From positions 806,001 through 870,000 of the forward strand of contig JAZGUH010000368.1 of the NCBI GenBank assembly GCA_037893225.1: a DNA stretch of 64,000 nucleotides. The letters are read 5' to 3'. Positions 12,101 through 20,709 of this stretch are shown one piece after another (the stretch's first letter is position 1; the number at the start of each line of letters is the position of its first letter). The notes below the pieces were generated by a model. It searched no databases. It was not told the origin of the DNA and worked only from the letters and a program-made list of their open reading frames with translations. The translations under genes were made by a program, and so were the position numbers. The stretch comes from Hippasteria phrygiana. Its lineage: Eukaryota; Echinodermata; Asteroidea; Valvatida; Goniasteridae.

Positions 12101-15100
12101 CATCATCATAAAGTACATCATGTAGACCATGTCAGTTTTTTCCCCCAAGGATTTACTTCCCCAAACTATCAAAATGTTGTCAATTATGTTTAGAATTGAT
12201 AAATTTGTAAAATTATAAAATAATTTTGTTAAAACTTGTGTTTATCCTTCCATTGTGTTTGCGTTTCAGAAGCGTAATACCGTTATTTCAATAATTATTT
12301 CTGTTTAAGCAGAAGTCATTGGCTTTACACTGCTGGCACCAATTCATTCCTGTATTGATAATATTGATATTTTCATCATGCATTCAAACTGCACACTGCG
12401 TCCTCTTCAATCCATGTGTACTATGCTTCCTGTGCTTTATTCCTATATTGTAGGATCTGTTGGATTATGAAGTTGACAGTGACGACGAATGGGAGGAGCC
12501 TGGTGAAAGCCTCTCCCACTCTGAGGTAAGAACCATCAGTCTTAACAACCCCTTGAAGCCGATTATTTATAATGAGGCGCCCTGGCGGCCTGTGCAGCCA
12601 AGCAAAATGAAAACAAGAGGCTTGTGCAGCCAAGCGTAACATACACAATCATCCAACAATGGATTGAAATGCAGAGAATGACTTGCATAGACATCATCCG
12701 GCCAGGTGGTATTTTTTGTTTTGACTTGTATAGATGTCATCTGGCTTCAAAGGGTTAACCTCTTGAATACAGAAGACAGCCGTGACTGTGGTTTAAAAAA
12801 GAACCACCTGGGCGGTTGTCGTCTATATGCACATTCCTGCGCGTACTTAATCTATCTGCACAAGCCAGTTTATAGTTTATAATTTATAATTTATAATTTA
12901 TAATTTATAATTTTTTATTTTTTATTTTTTATTTTTTATTTTTTATTTTTTATTTTTTATTTTTTATTTTTTATTTTTTATTTTTTATTTTTTATTTTTT
13001 ATTTTTTATTTACAAGCCAGTCTTGGCATACCAACACGTCATTAATAACAGCCGTCCAGAAGGGGTGAAAACTTTGTGGTATTGACCCATAGCATACAGC
13101 TGTTTGGGGATTTAATTATACGACTGCGTCAACCTGATTGTGAAAAATGCTACAAATTTGTTCAAAACATGGTGCAGCCTTGCCAATCTGTAGGCAGTGA
13201 CGTCATTTGGGCAAGGTCTCAAAGTAGGTACGATGGGGGGGGGGGGGGGGGGGGAAATGGTGTGAAAACTTCTTTTTTGACTTTCTGTAGACCTGTATTG
13301 TTACAAAACGCCTAAGTTGATGATCCTTATTCAAACAAATTCATTTGAATGTTGCGTTATTGTAGTTAATGTTCAAAGTCTGTTTTCTGACTTAAATTTT
13401 TATAAAAGCTTTTGCTCTGCAAAAATGCTTCTTTCCGCTGAATTGAAGCGCAGAAGTTTTGCACATAGCTATGAAAATGTCACTGATTTAATTTTCCTGT
13501 CATGATCACTTTTCTGTCTGGTAGTGGTTGCTTGTTCATTTATTTTCAAACTCAAAATTGAACAAAATAATTAAACATGTACATGTATCGGAATCAAATG
13601 TTAGCGGACACATTTTCAGTTCTTTAAATTGTTTCCATTTTTTTTGGGTGGTTTTCCATATTTTTTTTTTTTTAAATGCCAACATTTCGGCATAAGTTTT
13701 AGTTCATCTTTGTTCCCAATATTCAAAGGAGAATGTAGGTTGCTACTTGACCGATGGACTTAGTCCAGTAATTTATCAGATCCAAAGACCAAACGAGAGT
13801 TTTGATGAACATCAAATTTCACACTTTGAAAGACGTAAGTCTAGCTTGTTTATTTCATTCTCTTTATTTTTTTTTGAATCAACAGGTTAATACTCTGGGT
13901 GTAAAATTTAGTTGGCAATAAACCTTAACAGAATGTCCTTTGTACATTTTGATCGGCACTGAAGTGGTCACTTGTAGTACTACCCCAATGGCTTAATGGA
14001 TACTGCATTGAAATGATGGACGTTATTGTTCTTTACTGACTTCAATCTAAGACCAGACAAGATGCTAGTGCCGTCTCTTTAATGCGTTGCATCATTTTGT
14101 TTCCAGGGAGAGGAAGATGGTGAAGATGTAGAGGATGCTGGCGATTCAGACGATGGATTCTTCGTCCCTCATGGCTATCTCTCAGAGAGTGAAGGTTGTG
14201 AAGATGAGGTTAGTGATGCCTGTTTCTGTTCCATTCAGAATGCTCCTTGTAGATACACTGTGTTCTAGATTGGAAAATGCCATTCTCAAGTGACCATCCA
14301 TGCGCACTGCTTCATATAAACAAGAGTGGCGGAAAGAGTGCCATGGTGTAATAGATTCTATGCACCTGGCCTGTGTGCACCATTTAACTTTCAAGAATCT
14401 ATTTTAAGTAGGGCTGGAAACAACACAGCGACGCAATCCAGGAAAATGGGGCCGAGGTGGCTGCTTTGATTAAGAGGTTTTGATTCTCGTTGTTGGCTGT
14501 GTACGTAACTTTAAACCCTCAACGTAGCCTTTCAAACACGCAGCATCGAACTACTTTTAATATCGTACCGGTAATTGCAGGCATCAGTTTCCCACTTCAA
14601 GGCAGAATTTGTGAGCCGAAACTGCACATTTTTAACGGAACATTCTTGTTGTTTTGGGCTACATTTTAGGAGCCGACTACTTCATTAAAGCAAGTTTGAT
14701 GTATCGCAGTTGAGTTTAATGCGATCCATTTTGGAAAATGCATTGCAAACGGTGCGTTAATGCGTCGCAAACTGCGATGCAAAACCAAGAAAATTTTGCC
14801 CTGAATTGCATGTCTCGCCGGTAAAAAGTTGCACACAGAGCATGCCGGTGTTTTACGTGCGGCGATCGATATTATAAAGTGCCCAATTGATATTTTTTGC
14901 ATGTGCCTGATCATTACGGGACGTATAACAAGAAACCAAACTCCAGCCCGAGTTTTTGTCAGGGTTTTTTACAGACGGGAACAATAACCTCCGTCCACAA
15001 AAAGTTACCGGTCACAAAAATGCTGCATTTGACACTAAGCGCCGTAACTTTTCTATTAAAATGGCATCAGAGTCGTAACTACATGCATATGTTATTTTTT

Positions 15101-18100
15101 TTTGAATATTCGAACCGGCAAAAAGGTATTCGAATATTCGGTTGACGATCAAATGTTTGAATATTCAGTATATTCTGAACAGCCCTAATTTGGCTAATTG
15201 TAACCTATGACATAAAGTGTTTCAGAGTCTGTTTGCTTGTGTGATACAAAATATTGTTTCTTAGCATAACCCCAACCCCCAAGTCGATCTTAAAGGAACC
15301 TTTCGGAATCCTCAAATCTACCAGTCTGCAGTATTCAGTTACCTATTGGCACATTCTTTGCACGTCCGATAATGAAGGGACAAGGCAGGACTTTGTCATC
15401 AATCCTGCAAAATCCTCCAAACCCTCTGATAGATTTTCAAGGATTAGGTTTAATGATGTCTGCCATTGATTTGCAGGAGGATGCAGAGAACTGGAGAGAG
15501 AAAAGAGCCGCCAAGGCTAAATCCTGGGAGGTAGAGCTCAAACGACAACAAGGAGTGCTCAAGCCTGTCCTAGTAGGCTGCGTCTGGCTCGCCGACACTT
15601 CCAAGCCTTCAGCCAACAAGATGCTGGATGCTTACAAGATCGTTGCCTTGACGACTGTTCCCATTGATACCAGATCCAAGAAGCAGATGATGGCATCCAG
15701 TGAGGCTCAATCTAAGGAAGATTCCTTAAAGTTGTCCTCGCATCCCAAGGGGTCTGGCTCTGAAGGCGTTTCACTGAAAAGACCTGTACCGGCAGAAGGT
15801 TAGTTTGTGGTGTTTTTTTGCAAAGATTCAGTTGTAATTTCTGCTAATTTGTCTTTTGTAAGGACATCCGAAAAGGGATAAGGCACTGTAGCTCAAAGGC
15901 CTGAAAAGAGACCTAAATTGGAGAGAAAGTGAACACAAAACATTCAGTTTGACCAGTTCACGCCGGGTTTATTTTGACATTGACCGGACCCAGGCGCGGT
16001 TTATTTGTCACAAGCCTGGGTGCCAGACGGGTTCAGGCCGTCATCTGCGGGTAGCACACCCTGATATTTCTGGCCTCGCTCGCTGCAAGCGGGTCGCTGA
16101 CAGATATTTCCGGCCTCGCTCGAGTGGGTGTTTATCCGTCATCCGTTCCGAATACCGCAAAATCTTTGTGTATATACACATCATCCGACGCGAACTGGTT
16201 AAGAGAAAATACGTGGAGAGATAACAGTTTCCATGTTGGCCCCGTGAAGGATGACAGAACTGAAAACAAAGAAATCAAAGTATATTGACTCCAGCAATTC
16301 AGAAAATTTGGTAGGCACACACTTTTCAAAACGGCCATTTGTTTCTGACTCTAGCGTTAAAGCCATGTTCATTCCCAAGAGTAATAAAAAGGCACATTTT
16401 TAGGGCAGATTTCTATTAAAATTATTAAATGGCTTACCTCTACTTTAATGCAATTTTGTTAAGAACTTGTACAACTGTAGGCACGGACATCTTCAACAAA
16501 TGAATGCACAACAAATGTAATTTTGAGATGGGCACACGATGCCCTATTACAAAATCATTCTTGTTCCCATCGGACCCTTCTTTTCGGCACACAGCACTCT
16601 CGGAATTGCATAATGGTCCAATGGAATGGTCTAAAGGAACGGTCCAAAGGAACGTTCCTAATCTGACTTTCGAGTCGCTGCCTAACCTCTGGAAACTTAT
16701 CATTGATCAATTTTATTCCCCTCTTTTTGTTTCCCTAGCCATGCCTGATCTGATTCGCCTCGTTCACGGCAACACAGCAGGCATCAGGACGCTACAGCAT
16801 GAATTCAGAGAGTACTGGCGGCTGAAAGCCTTGAGGAAGACATCCGGACAATCCACTTCCAGACCAGAAACGCCATCAACAACCTCTGCAGCCGAAGCCA
16901 GCCAGCAGATGACCTCGGTGGAAGTGTCTCAGAGATCAGTGACTGAATCTCCCCTCTCCTTGGGATCAGCTGGTGTTGATGTCAATGAGAATCCTGCTGT
17001 AAAAATTGCTCAAATCTCTGTTACATCAACGGCCTGCCTCCAAACACCTAGGGATTCCACTCCTAGAAGTGATGGTAAGACTCCAGAGTTGAGTAAGGCC
17101 TCTCTGATCACTAGTGCCGGAGATGTTATTGAATGTTCCATCTCCAAGCGTCAGCTGCTCCTCACAATCGGGGCCATCGCGGTACGTGAGAGGCGTCCAG
17201 CATTTCCACGGACTTGTTGGTACGTCCACCAGCATCTTCTTGACAAGTACAATTTACAAGACTTGCCGATTCCATGTCAGTGGCAGCACATCACCAAACC
17301 GCAGAAGGCGCTGCGTGCGGATAGCCCCCTCGTTGGCCACTCGCTACCAGTGTATGGTACCCCGACTTCCATTGCCTATTCCATACCAGCACAAGCTGGT
17401 CTGCCAGTGGTTATACAGCGGAATCCGATGGCATATGTTAGTGCGCACCAGGCTCTGAATCCAGCACTCTATGTACCCCCAAACTCTTCACTACATGCAC
17501 CTCGAATGTCTGGTGTGCCGTACGAGACTCATGCCAGATTGACAGGAAACACGGTGCAGCAAAACCTAGCTGCAGCAAGACCCACTCTTAATCCGCTGAC
17601 TGGAGTGAGCCTACAGCCGTCATCCAGCCAACAAGCCAGCGGCGTCGCCCTACCTTTTCAAGTACAAGTTGCCAACGGCATGTCCGCATCTGAGATCATG
17701 CAGAGGTTGTCTGCGACAATTCCCACGAAGCAGAACCAGGCACCCTCCACCCAGGCCCACGTGTTCAACCCAATCACATCCAACAGCCAGGTGCATTATT
17801 TAAACATGCTTCCCAAACCGACGGCTGTACCTTACACAGCAGCCATAGTCGGTCTTTCATCAACGACGTCCCAGATTCTCAAGGCCGATACCAGTCATGT
17901 TGTGAAAGTACCACACATAAGCCCCACTGATATCAAATCTATGCTGGCCAGCCAGTCCGCTAAGCTACCAACAACTAGCCCTAACGACGTCAACAAACCG
18001 TCTGTTCCCAACCCTACCATCCCTGTATCACAGGTAGCTCTTTCATCAAGCGACGGCCCCCGAAAATCAACTCCCAACTGCCAAGATGAGTCAGTTCTGT

Positions 18101-18396
18101 TTCCCACGCACCAACCAGGCAAAAAGACATCAACATTGAAGAATTTCTTTAACGTTAAACCACTCCCTAAAACAAAGCCAGGTTCAACTGAAATGTCCGA
18201 TGCTACAAGCGAAAGCAAGAAAGACTTCGTCTCGGGTTACACTAAAGATACAGCAGTCATGGTGGATTCAGCTACTACAGGAGTGAAATCAGCTCATAGC
18301 AGCCAAATAATAGATGATCGTAATATTTCAGGGAAAGAGAGAACAAAGGTGGGTGAAATCCATGAAGAAGAGATGGAAGTCATTGAAATAATTTAA
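2211..18396 (+). CDS. CHAF1A: Chromatin assembly factor 1 subunit A (CAF-1 p150), multi-exon, first exon not found
   Basis: Exons: 2211-3103, 3504-3566, 5913-6154, 6544-6625, 8325-8525, 10155-10300, 11357-11531, 12454-12525, 14107-14208, 15477-15798, 16739-18396. All borders are AG/GT and all phases agree, giving 1,317 codons (human is about 956). CAF-1 p150 deposits new H3-H4 behind the replication fork and is tethered by PCNA. Seen in order (residue 1 = Arg at 2213): an RLPFK start as in the vertebrate N-terminal PCNA-binding segment, a SUMO-interacting-like VIDIS (133-137), an Asp tract, a KER Lys/Glu/Arg coiled coil (about 298-430), an internal PIP-like MNMFKSFF (434-441), RPAYYGTW (576-583), the acidic ED region with DYEVDSDDEW and DGFFVPHGYLSE (601-658), GCVWLAD, a winged-helix C-terminal domain with CWYVH (about 895-955), a second PIP-like STLKNFF (1230-1236) and an acidic-hydrophobic tail. 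The start codon exon is missing. AATAAA at 19844 and 19903 are unproven poly(A) signals. Confidence 0.93.
3504..3566 (+). CDS. CHAF1A: CHAF1A exon (start of KER domain)
   Basis: A 63-base, 21-codon, phase 0-0 exon between ..ttctttaacag and GAGAAG|GTAAAT. It encodes TPLSAKALKKLQENEQKREE and one more Lys. This matches the position of TPLRRITKK..EK in human p150, immediately before the KER coiled coil. It is too short to stand out as an ORF. Support comes from phase, splice sites and homology order. Confidence 0.85.
3759..4124. mobile_element. TTAACCCTAAC-ended element filled with AATCCTCC repeats
   Basis: Starts TTAACCCTAACTTCC and ends GGAAGGTTAGCGTTAA, an imperfect terminal inverted repeat with TTAA at both ends. 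The interior is dominated by degenerate CAATCCTCCAAAATCCTC units on this strand and their complement at the right end. It is related to 5035-5267 and 15268-15453. No ORF. Confidence 0.6.
4125..5034 (+). other. CHAF1A intron with dispersed repeat fragments
   Basis: 4155-4440 is a diverged repeat beginning ggggtgagattt..tttcctgatttc, also found at 5450-5700, 6245-6390 and 20710-20950. At 4531-4549 lies a near-perfect palindrome, GGTAGTCCACCGGACTACC. No coding evidence in the 80-codon open frame at 4751-4993. Confidence 0.5.
5035..5267. mobile_element. TTAACCCTAACCCC-ended AATCCTCC element, second copy
   Basis: Left end TTAACCCTAACCCC, right end GGGTTAGGGTTAG. The interior is a series of TCATCCTCAATCCTCC units closing with the complementary GGAGGATTTTGTAGGATTGAGG as an inverted arm. 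The ends happen to look telomere-like (TTAGGG), but the block is short and inverted. Confidence 0.55.
5913..6154 (+). CDS. CHAF1A: CHAF1A exon (KER charged coiled coil)
   Basis: The acceptor follows a long T tract (..tttttttag, AG at 5911-5912). The donor is TTGA|GTAAGT at 6155, phase 2. Its 80 codons are almost entirely Lys, Glu and Arg in heptad-like order (start IRLRMEKKRKLDEEEAERKR). In CAF-1 p150 the KER domain is a long single helix that binds DNA and helps PCNA binding. The opposite strand is also open here, but only as a Leu-rich shadow of the purine-rich helix. Confidence 0.92.
6544..6625 (+). CDS. CHAF1A: CHAF1A exon (end of KER domain)
   Basis: Acceptor ..tgattctag at 6541-6543, donor GAAAAG|GTAACT at 6626. 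The first base completes GA|T (Asp). 27 codons follow, beginning AKMEEKRKKNEDRQRQEEEK, closely parallel to the AKLEEKRKKEEEKR segment of human p150. The exon lies 389 bases after the previous one. Confidence 0.9.
6838..6905 (+). repeat. tRNA-like sequence (SINE head or tRNA pseudogene)
   Basis: TAGCTCAGTTGGTAGAGTGC is an excellent RNA polymerase III A-box and tRNA D-arm. About 30 bases later, GGTTGCAAGTTCAAGTTC is a degenerate B-box/T-arm. The acceptor stem does not pair convincingly, so a SINE head or pseudogene is more likely than a working tRNA. Confidence 0.5.
7125..7325. mobile_element. TTAA-flanked piggyBac-like MITE, copy 2
   Basis: TTAA at 7121-7124 and 7326-7329. Ends CCCCTTGCCACCGG and CCGGTGGCTTGGGG. 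The inner TGGCTGCACAA repeat is present twice, in opposite orientation to copy 3. Confidence 0.75.
7528..8177. mobile_element. Foldback element with AATAAGCCAGTTCGGTAT-type ends, interrupted
   Basis: Left end GAATAAGCCAGTTTGGTATC, right end AAATACCGAACTGGCTCATTC (inverted). A shorter relative at 45325-45545 has nearly the same ends and interior (CGGGATAAAATTGCTGA, GTGCGCGTTGTGCGACCACC, ATTCGGGATAAAATGTCATT). This copy is interrupted by the TTAA MITE at 7631-7843 and has extra sequence near 7890-8090. Confidence 0.7.
7631..7843. mobile_element. TTAA-flanked piggyBac-like MITE, copy 3, with an empty-site relative
   Basis: 213 bp bounded by TTAA at 7627-7630 and 7844-7847. Ends CCCCTTG and CGTACGCAAGGGG. 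It is inserted in the foldback element 7528-8177. The related element at 45325-45545 has a single TTAA (45424-45427) at the same place, which shows that insertion duplicated TTAA as piggyBac-type transposases do. Confidence 0.85.
8325..8525 (+). CDS. CHAF1A: CHAF1A exon (internal PIP-like box)
   Basis: Acceptor ..cgtctaacag at 8323-8324, donor GAACAG|GTATGC at 8526, 67 codons, phase 0-0. RQKEQKQMNMFKSFF is followed by KSCGWFAPFQVKEDMVLAP. The human counterpart has ITRFF followed by GSCGKFAPFEIKEHMVLAP, so this is the PCNA-interacting box plus the conserved segment after it. The first PIP position is Met rather than Gln, as in the non-canonical vertebrate site. Confidence 0.93.
8632..8945. repeat. 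Dispersed repeat, copy A (CHAF1A intron)
   Basis: TTACACACTGTCAT..AAATCACACAATGAA, GCAACTTTACTT and TTGTGAGTACAG blocks are shared in the same order with 10468-10760. No ORF with homology. Family unknown to me. Confidence 0.6.
8946..9585 (+). other. CHAF1A intron, no feature recognised
   Basis: AT-rich non-coding DNA. I see no repeat ends, ORF or RNA gene. Confidence 0.5.
9590..9871. mobile_element. TTAA-flanked piggyBac-like MITE, copy 4
   Basis: TTAA at 9586-9589 and 9872-9875. Ends CCCCTTGCGTACGG and CCGTACTCAAGGGG form a good inverted pair. An internal tandem duplication repeats CAGTGCCACCAGGCCGGATG and GTGCAGTTT..CAATCCATTGTTGGATTA twice. Confidence 0.8.
10155..10300 (+). CDS. CHAF1A: CHAF1A exon (variable linker)
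   Basis: Acceptor ..tttggtacag at 10153-10154, donor AC|GTGAGT at 10301, phase 0 in and phase 2 out. It gives 48 codons starting NSTSLYLDHLRSETYSAGKM and ending MDATQQD. This linker is weakly conserved in the family. The call rests on phase, splice sites and its position between two well-conserved exons. Confidence 0.75.
10468..10760. repeat. Dispersed repeat, copy B (CHAF1A intron)
   Basis: Relative of 8632-8945. It begins TTACACACTGTCATG and continues through CACACAATGAAGGGCTTGG and the TCCTACTTGTATCC tail. The two copies lie in adjacent introns on either side of the exon at 10155. Confidence 0.6.
10761..11356 (+). other. CHAF1A intron with AATCCTCC-type repeat fragments
   Basis: 11095-11165 (CTCAATCATACAAAAATCCTCC..GGGAGGATTTAGGGTTTAG) and 11230-11320 are degenerate fragments of the AATCCTCC family seen at 3759 and 5035. 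The adjacent parts 10860-11090 show nothing else. Confidence 0.45.
11357..11531 (+). CDS. CHAF1A: CHAF1A exon (RPAYYGTW core)
   Basis: Acceptor ..cgttgttcag at 11355-11356, donor GATGAG|GTTAGG at 11532. The first base finishes AC|G (Thr) and 58 codons follow. MKCKLLQFHENYRPAYYGTW aligns with MKLLQFCENHRPAYWGTW of human p150, one of the most conserved stretches. It leads into the acidic ED domain, which binds H3-H4. Confidence 0.95.
11532..12453 (+). other. CHAF1A intron, no feature recognised
   Basis: AT-rich intron between the RPAYYGTW exon and the ED-domain exon. No repeat ends, ORFs or RNA motifs noticed. Confidence 0.5.
12454..12525 (+). CDS. CHAF1A: CHAF1A exon (ED domain, DYEVDSDDEWEE)
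   Basis: Acceptor ..atattgtag at 12452-12453, donor TCTGAG|GTAAGA at 12526, 24 codons, phase 0-0. The encoded LLDYEVDSDDEWEEPGESLS is nearly identical to the vertebrate ED domain. The acidic residues are those expected to contact histones. Confidence 0.95.
12546..12754. mobile_element. TTAA-flanked piggyBac-like MITE, copy 5 (plus a truncated neighbour)
   Basis: TTAA at 12542-12545 and 12755-12758. The interior has GTGCAGCCAAGC twice, AACAATGGATTGAA and CCGGCCAGGTGG as in the other copies. The right TTAA runs directly into a second, decayed member (TTAACCTCTTGAATAC, 12755 to about 12865), so two copies share one TTAA. Confidence 0.75.
12869..13010. repeat. AT-rich tandem repeat
   Basis: Starts as five or so TTTATAA units and continues as about 17 units of TTTTTTA (7 bp). 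Simple-sequence DNA in a CHAF1A intron. Confidence 0.9.
13011..14106 (+). other. CHAF1A intron, mostly featureless
   Basis: Contains a run of about 18 G at 13235-13254 and T-rich stretches. The open frames at 13076-13315 and 13317-13505 have no recognisable content. Confidence 0.5.
14107..14208 (+). CDS. CHAF1A: CHAF1A exon (ED domain, DGFFVPHGYLSE)
   Basis: Acceptor ..tgtttccag at 14105-14106, donor GATGAG|GTTAGT at 14209, 34 codons, phase 0-0. The exon is strongly acidic and contains DDGFFVPHGYLSESEG, a hallmark block of CAF-1 p150. Confidence 0.95.
14409..15187. mobile_element. hAT-like MITE with TAGGGCTG ends
   Basis: Left end TAGGGCTGG, right end CAGCCCTA (inverted), with GAATATTCGAA-type repeats near the right end (15105-15170), a composition common in hAT-derived MITEs. 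I could not find a clean 8-bp target duplication, so the exact borders are uncertain. Confidence 0.45.
15268..15453. mobile_element. AATCCTCC element next to a CHAF1A acceptor
   Basis: Begins TAACCCCAACCCCCAAG, has AATCCTCAAATC and CAATCCTGCAAAATCCTCC inside, and ends GGATTAGGTTTAA. It is a degenerate relative of 3759-4124. Its right end is about 23 bases upstream of the exon at 15477, so the short polypyrimidine tract of that acceptor abuts the insertion. Confidence 0.45.
15477..15798 (+). CDS. CHAF1A: CHAF1A exon (GCVWLAD block)
   Basis: Acceptor ..gatttgcag at 15475-15476, donor GAAG|GTTAGT at 15799, phase 1 out, 107 codons. KAKSWEVELKRQQGVLKPVL followed by VGCVWLAD aligns with KAKEWDEFLAKGKRFRVLQPVKIGCVWAAD in human. 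A Ser/Lys-rich linker follows. A repeat ending near 15453 (see 15268-15453) lies only about 23 bases before the exon. Confidence 0.92.
15953..16198. mobile_element. Degenerate TTAA-family MITE, copy 6
   Basis: Right border TTAA at 16199-16202. Read inward from it on the other strand the end is CCAGTTCGCGTCGGATGATG, comparable to CCCCTTGCGTACGGATGATG of copy 4. Left end TTGA|CCAGTTCACGCCGG. Internal CTGATATTTC..GGCCTCGCTCG occurs twice. Confidence 0.6.
16739..18396 (+). CDS. CHAF1A: CHAF1A terminal exon (winged helix, C-terminal PIP-like box, stop)
   Basis: Acceptor ..tttccctag at 16737-16738. The first two bases complete G|CC, and 551 codons run to TAA at 18394. MPDLIRLVHGNTAGIRTLQH matches the LLPLLHGNVNGSKVIIREFQE dimerisation-proximal block. 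KRQLLLTIGAIAVRERRPAF then CWYVH and LPIPCQW form the conserved winged-helix DNA-binding domain. The segment after the winged helix (about 360 codons, rich in Ser, Pro, Ala and Gln) is far longer than in human. It ends with STLKNFFNVKP, which sits where human has CITQFMKK, and with an EEMEVIEII tail. Confidence 0.93.
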
Positions 18397-18850
18397 TGAT
18401 TGAGAGACAGATTTGGGATTGCGATCTTATAATCAGATATTCATAAATGCCTCAGCGAGTTTCACTGTCCCTATTGGTCGAGAGCCTGTCACGTGGGTGT
18501 GTTTAAACGGTTGTTTAAACACGACTGGAAGTTGTTTAAACACAGAGCGTCATAACCAGCTGTTCTCGGCCGATATGCAACAGGGAGAGCGTAGTAGGTG
18601 CGCGCACAAGATATACTGAACTTCATAATGTAAGACAGCGCTAATGCACGTGTATAAAACGCTGCATCTCGTGCGTGTGTGTATGCACATGCGACAGACA
18701 GGCGCAGAGCGCCTTCACGTGCTTACAAGGCTGATACGTACGCATGTGTTTTGTACTGAGCAAATGGGAGAAAAAAGTGGGGTGAAAAAGCTTCGCATTT
18801 TGTCCTTTTTACGGGAGGTTTTTGCATTTTTTGTAAGAAGGCATTTATGA

Positions 18851-19020
18851 ATGGGGATAAAAATGTGATGACCCGGTCTTTACCAGTCAATAATAACCTT
18901 GAAGGGTCGTGACCGCTGTTAATGGACCTCGCCTTCGGCTCGGTCCATTAACAGCGGTCACGCCCCTCCTCGGTTATTATTGACGTGGTAAAGGCCGGGT
19001 CATCACACTTTTATCCCCAT
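18851..19020. mobile_element. 170-bp hairpin MITE
   Basis: ATGGGGATAAAAATGTGATG at the left is matched inverted by the CATCACACTTTTATCCCCAT right end. The arms (about 75 bases) meet at a small loop around CGCCTTCGGCTCG. It lies about 450 bases past the CHAF1A stop and so may be within its 3' UTR. Confidence 0.8.
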
Positions 19021-20709
19021 ATTACAACCTGTGAGGTCTAGATCTGTTGCCATTAAACACAAAAATCGTAAAATCTCGGCAGGTCAGTGTCGAAGCAAAA
19101 GATCAATTTTTGAAGTACAGACCACACTAGGATTTCCATTTGATGTATTGCAAAAGGTCACAAGTTTGCATGATAATCACCTTGTTCACTTTAAGTGGCA
19201 TGCATCCCAGGTGTTGTAACAAGATAAAAAACTTCTTTTTAGGGGGAAGGTTGAATTTGTAGTTTGAAATGTAACAAAAATGTGAGGACCACAACTTTGG
19301 GGAGGAATTTTCTTAAAGATTTTAAAACTCAACATTTTCAGGAAATTTCAGAAATTCTCAAAAGAAAATAGTGAAAAACACATACTTTTCACAATTTATT
19401 TTTGGAGGGTGATGGCTTTTTATCTGACTTTAGAAGACCATAGCTTCATCCGACTAGACTCATATTGACGGTTGAAATAATTTGCCAAATTTTCATCTCT
19501 ACTGTCCTTTCAAAGTATTTGACAAAGCAGTCTGTCAGTAATACACAAATGCGGGATAATACTTCAACTGATTTAGTTTTAACTATACATGTATTTGAGC
19601 TATTTGTAGTTTTAAAAAATCACTTCAATTTTTTTTCCAATTCTGCCTAAGATTATATGGTGAAAAGTTGCATAAATCAGTATTTGCATATTGGTTGCCC
19701 GAGTTATCCAAAGATTTGGATATCTGCAGCCATAAAAATGTCTTGAGGAAAAAGAGGTGTTGTATGAAAATGGATTGGAGTGACACAATAAGATTTCAAG
19801 AGCCAGAGTTCCGTTTGATTTTACAATGCGTAATCTACATAAAAATAAAAAAATGATGCAGACTTCTCTCAGCAATCAACATTATCTCTAACTCTTTCTG
19901 GTAATAAAACCAAGGATTCCTCAAAAATACATGCACTGTAGCTCGAAAGGATGAAGAAATCTGTAGGAAGACGACGAAGAAATGTTCAGTTTTAGAGGTT
20001 GGAGGAAAACCTCAAATTGGTATTCTGAGGAAACCAACAGAATTGGGCAGGGACTGAAAACACAATCCACGTCGGCCAGGATTCGAAAGTGGGTCACAGA
20101 GGTGAAAGACAAAAAAAGTTCCATCAGGCCAACCTGACTCCATTTTCTTTTCTCAAGTGGAAAGAAATCTTGTAATCTTTTTTTTTTTTTTTGGGGGGGG
20201 GGGGGGGTGCTTTGGTCATATGTATGCGCCGCAATATATTTGACCTTTACCCTTGGCAATTGTATACATTTTTTGCATCACCAATAGCTTAGTGTAGAGG
20301 TTAGTTTGAACATCATTTAGAAACTGCTTTTGTTGAATTTATTATGTTGTCACAATTGCATATTTGTGTTGTACCCCCAGATATTTAAATGAAGCACTGT
20401 ACTTTTCCCAGCACATTTAAGTATACATGTATTAAAAACTAGAGGCTAGGTTATCCTTGTAATTATATTTGTGTGTTGAAATTACTTCACTCTTGAATCA
20501 ACAAAAAAGTTTAAACACTACCTGTATATTATTTCTCAGCGTTCTTGGTTGGACTTGATTGGACTTATAAAAATGCCACCAGATGGAATACATGCACAAT
20601 ACATATCTACATGTGTACAGAACACTGCCAAGCAGTTCTTATTTTCAAGCTGCACGGAATATTTCTCGGAATATTTCAGTAATTTAGTGTTAAATTAGGA
20701 AAAGCATTA

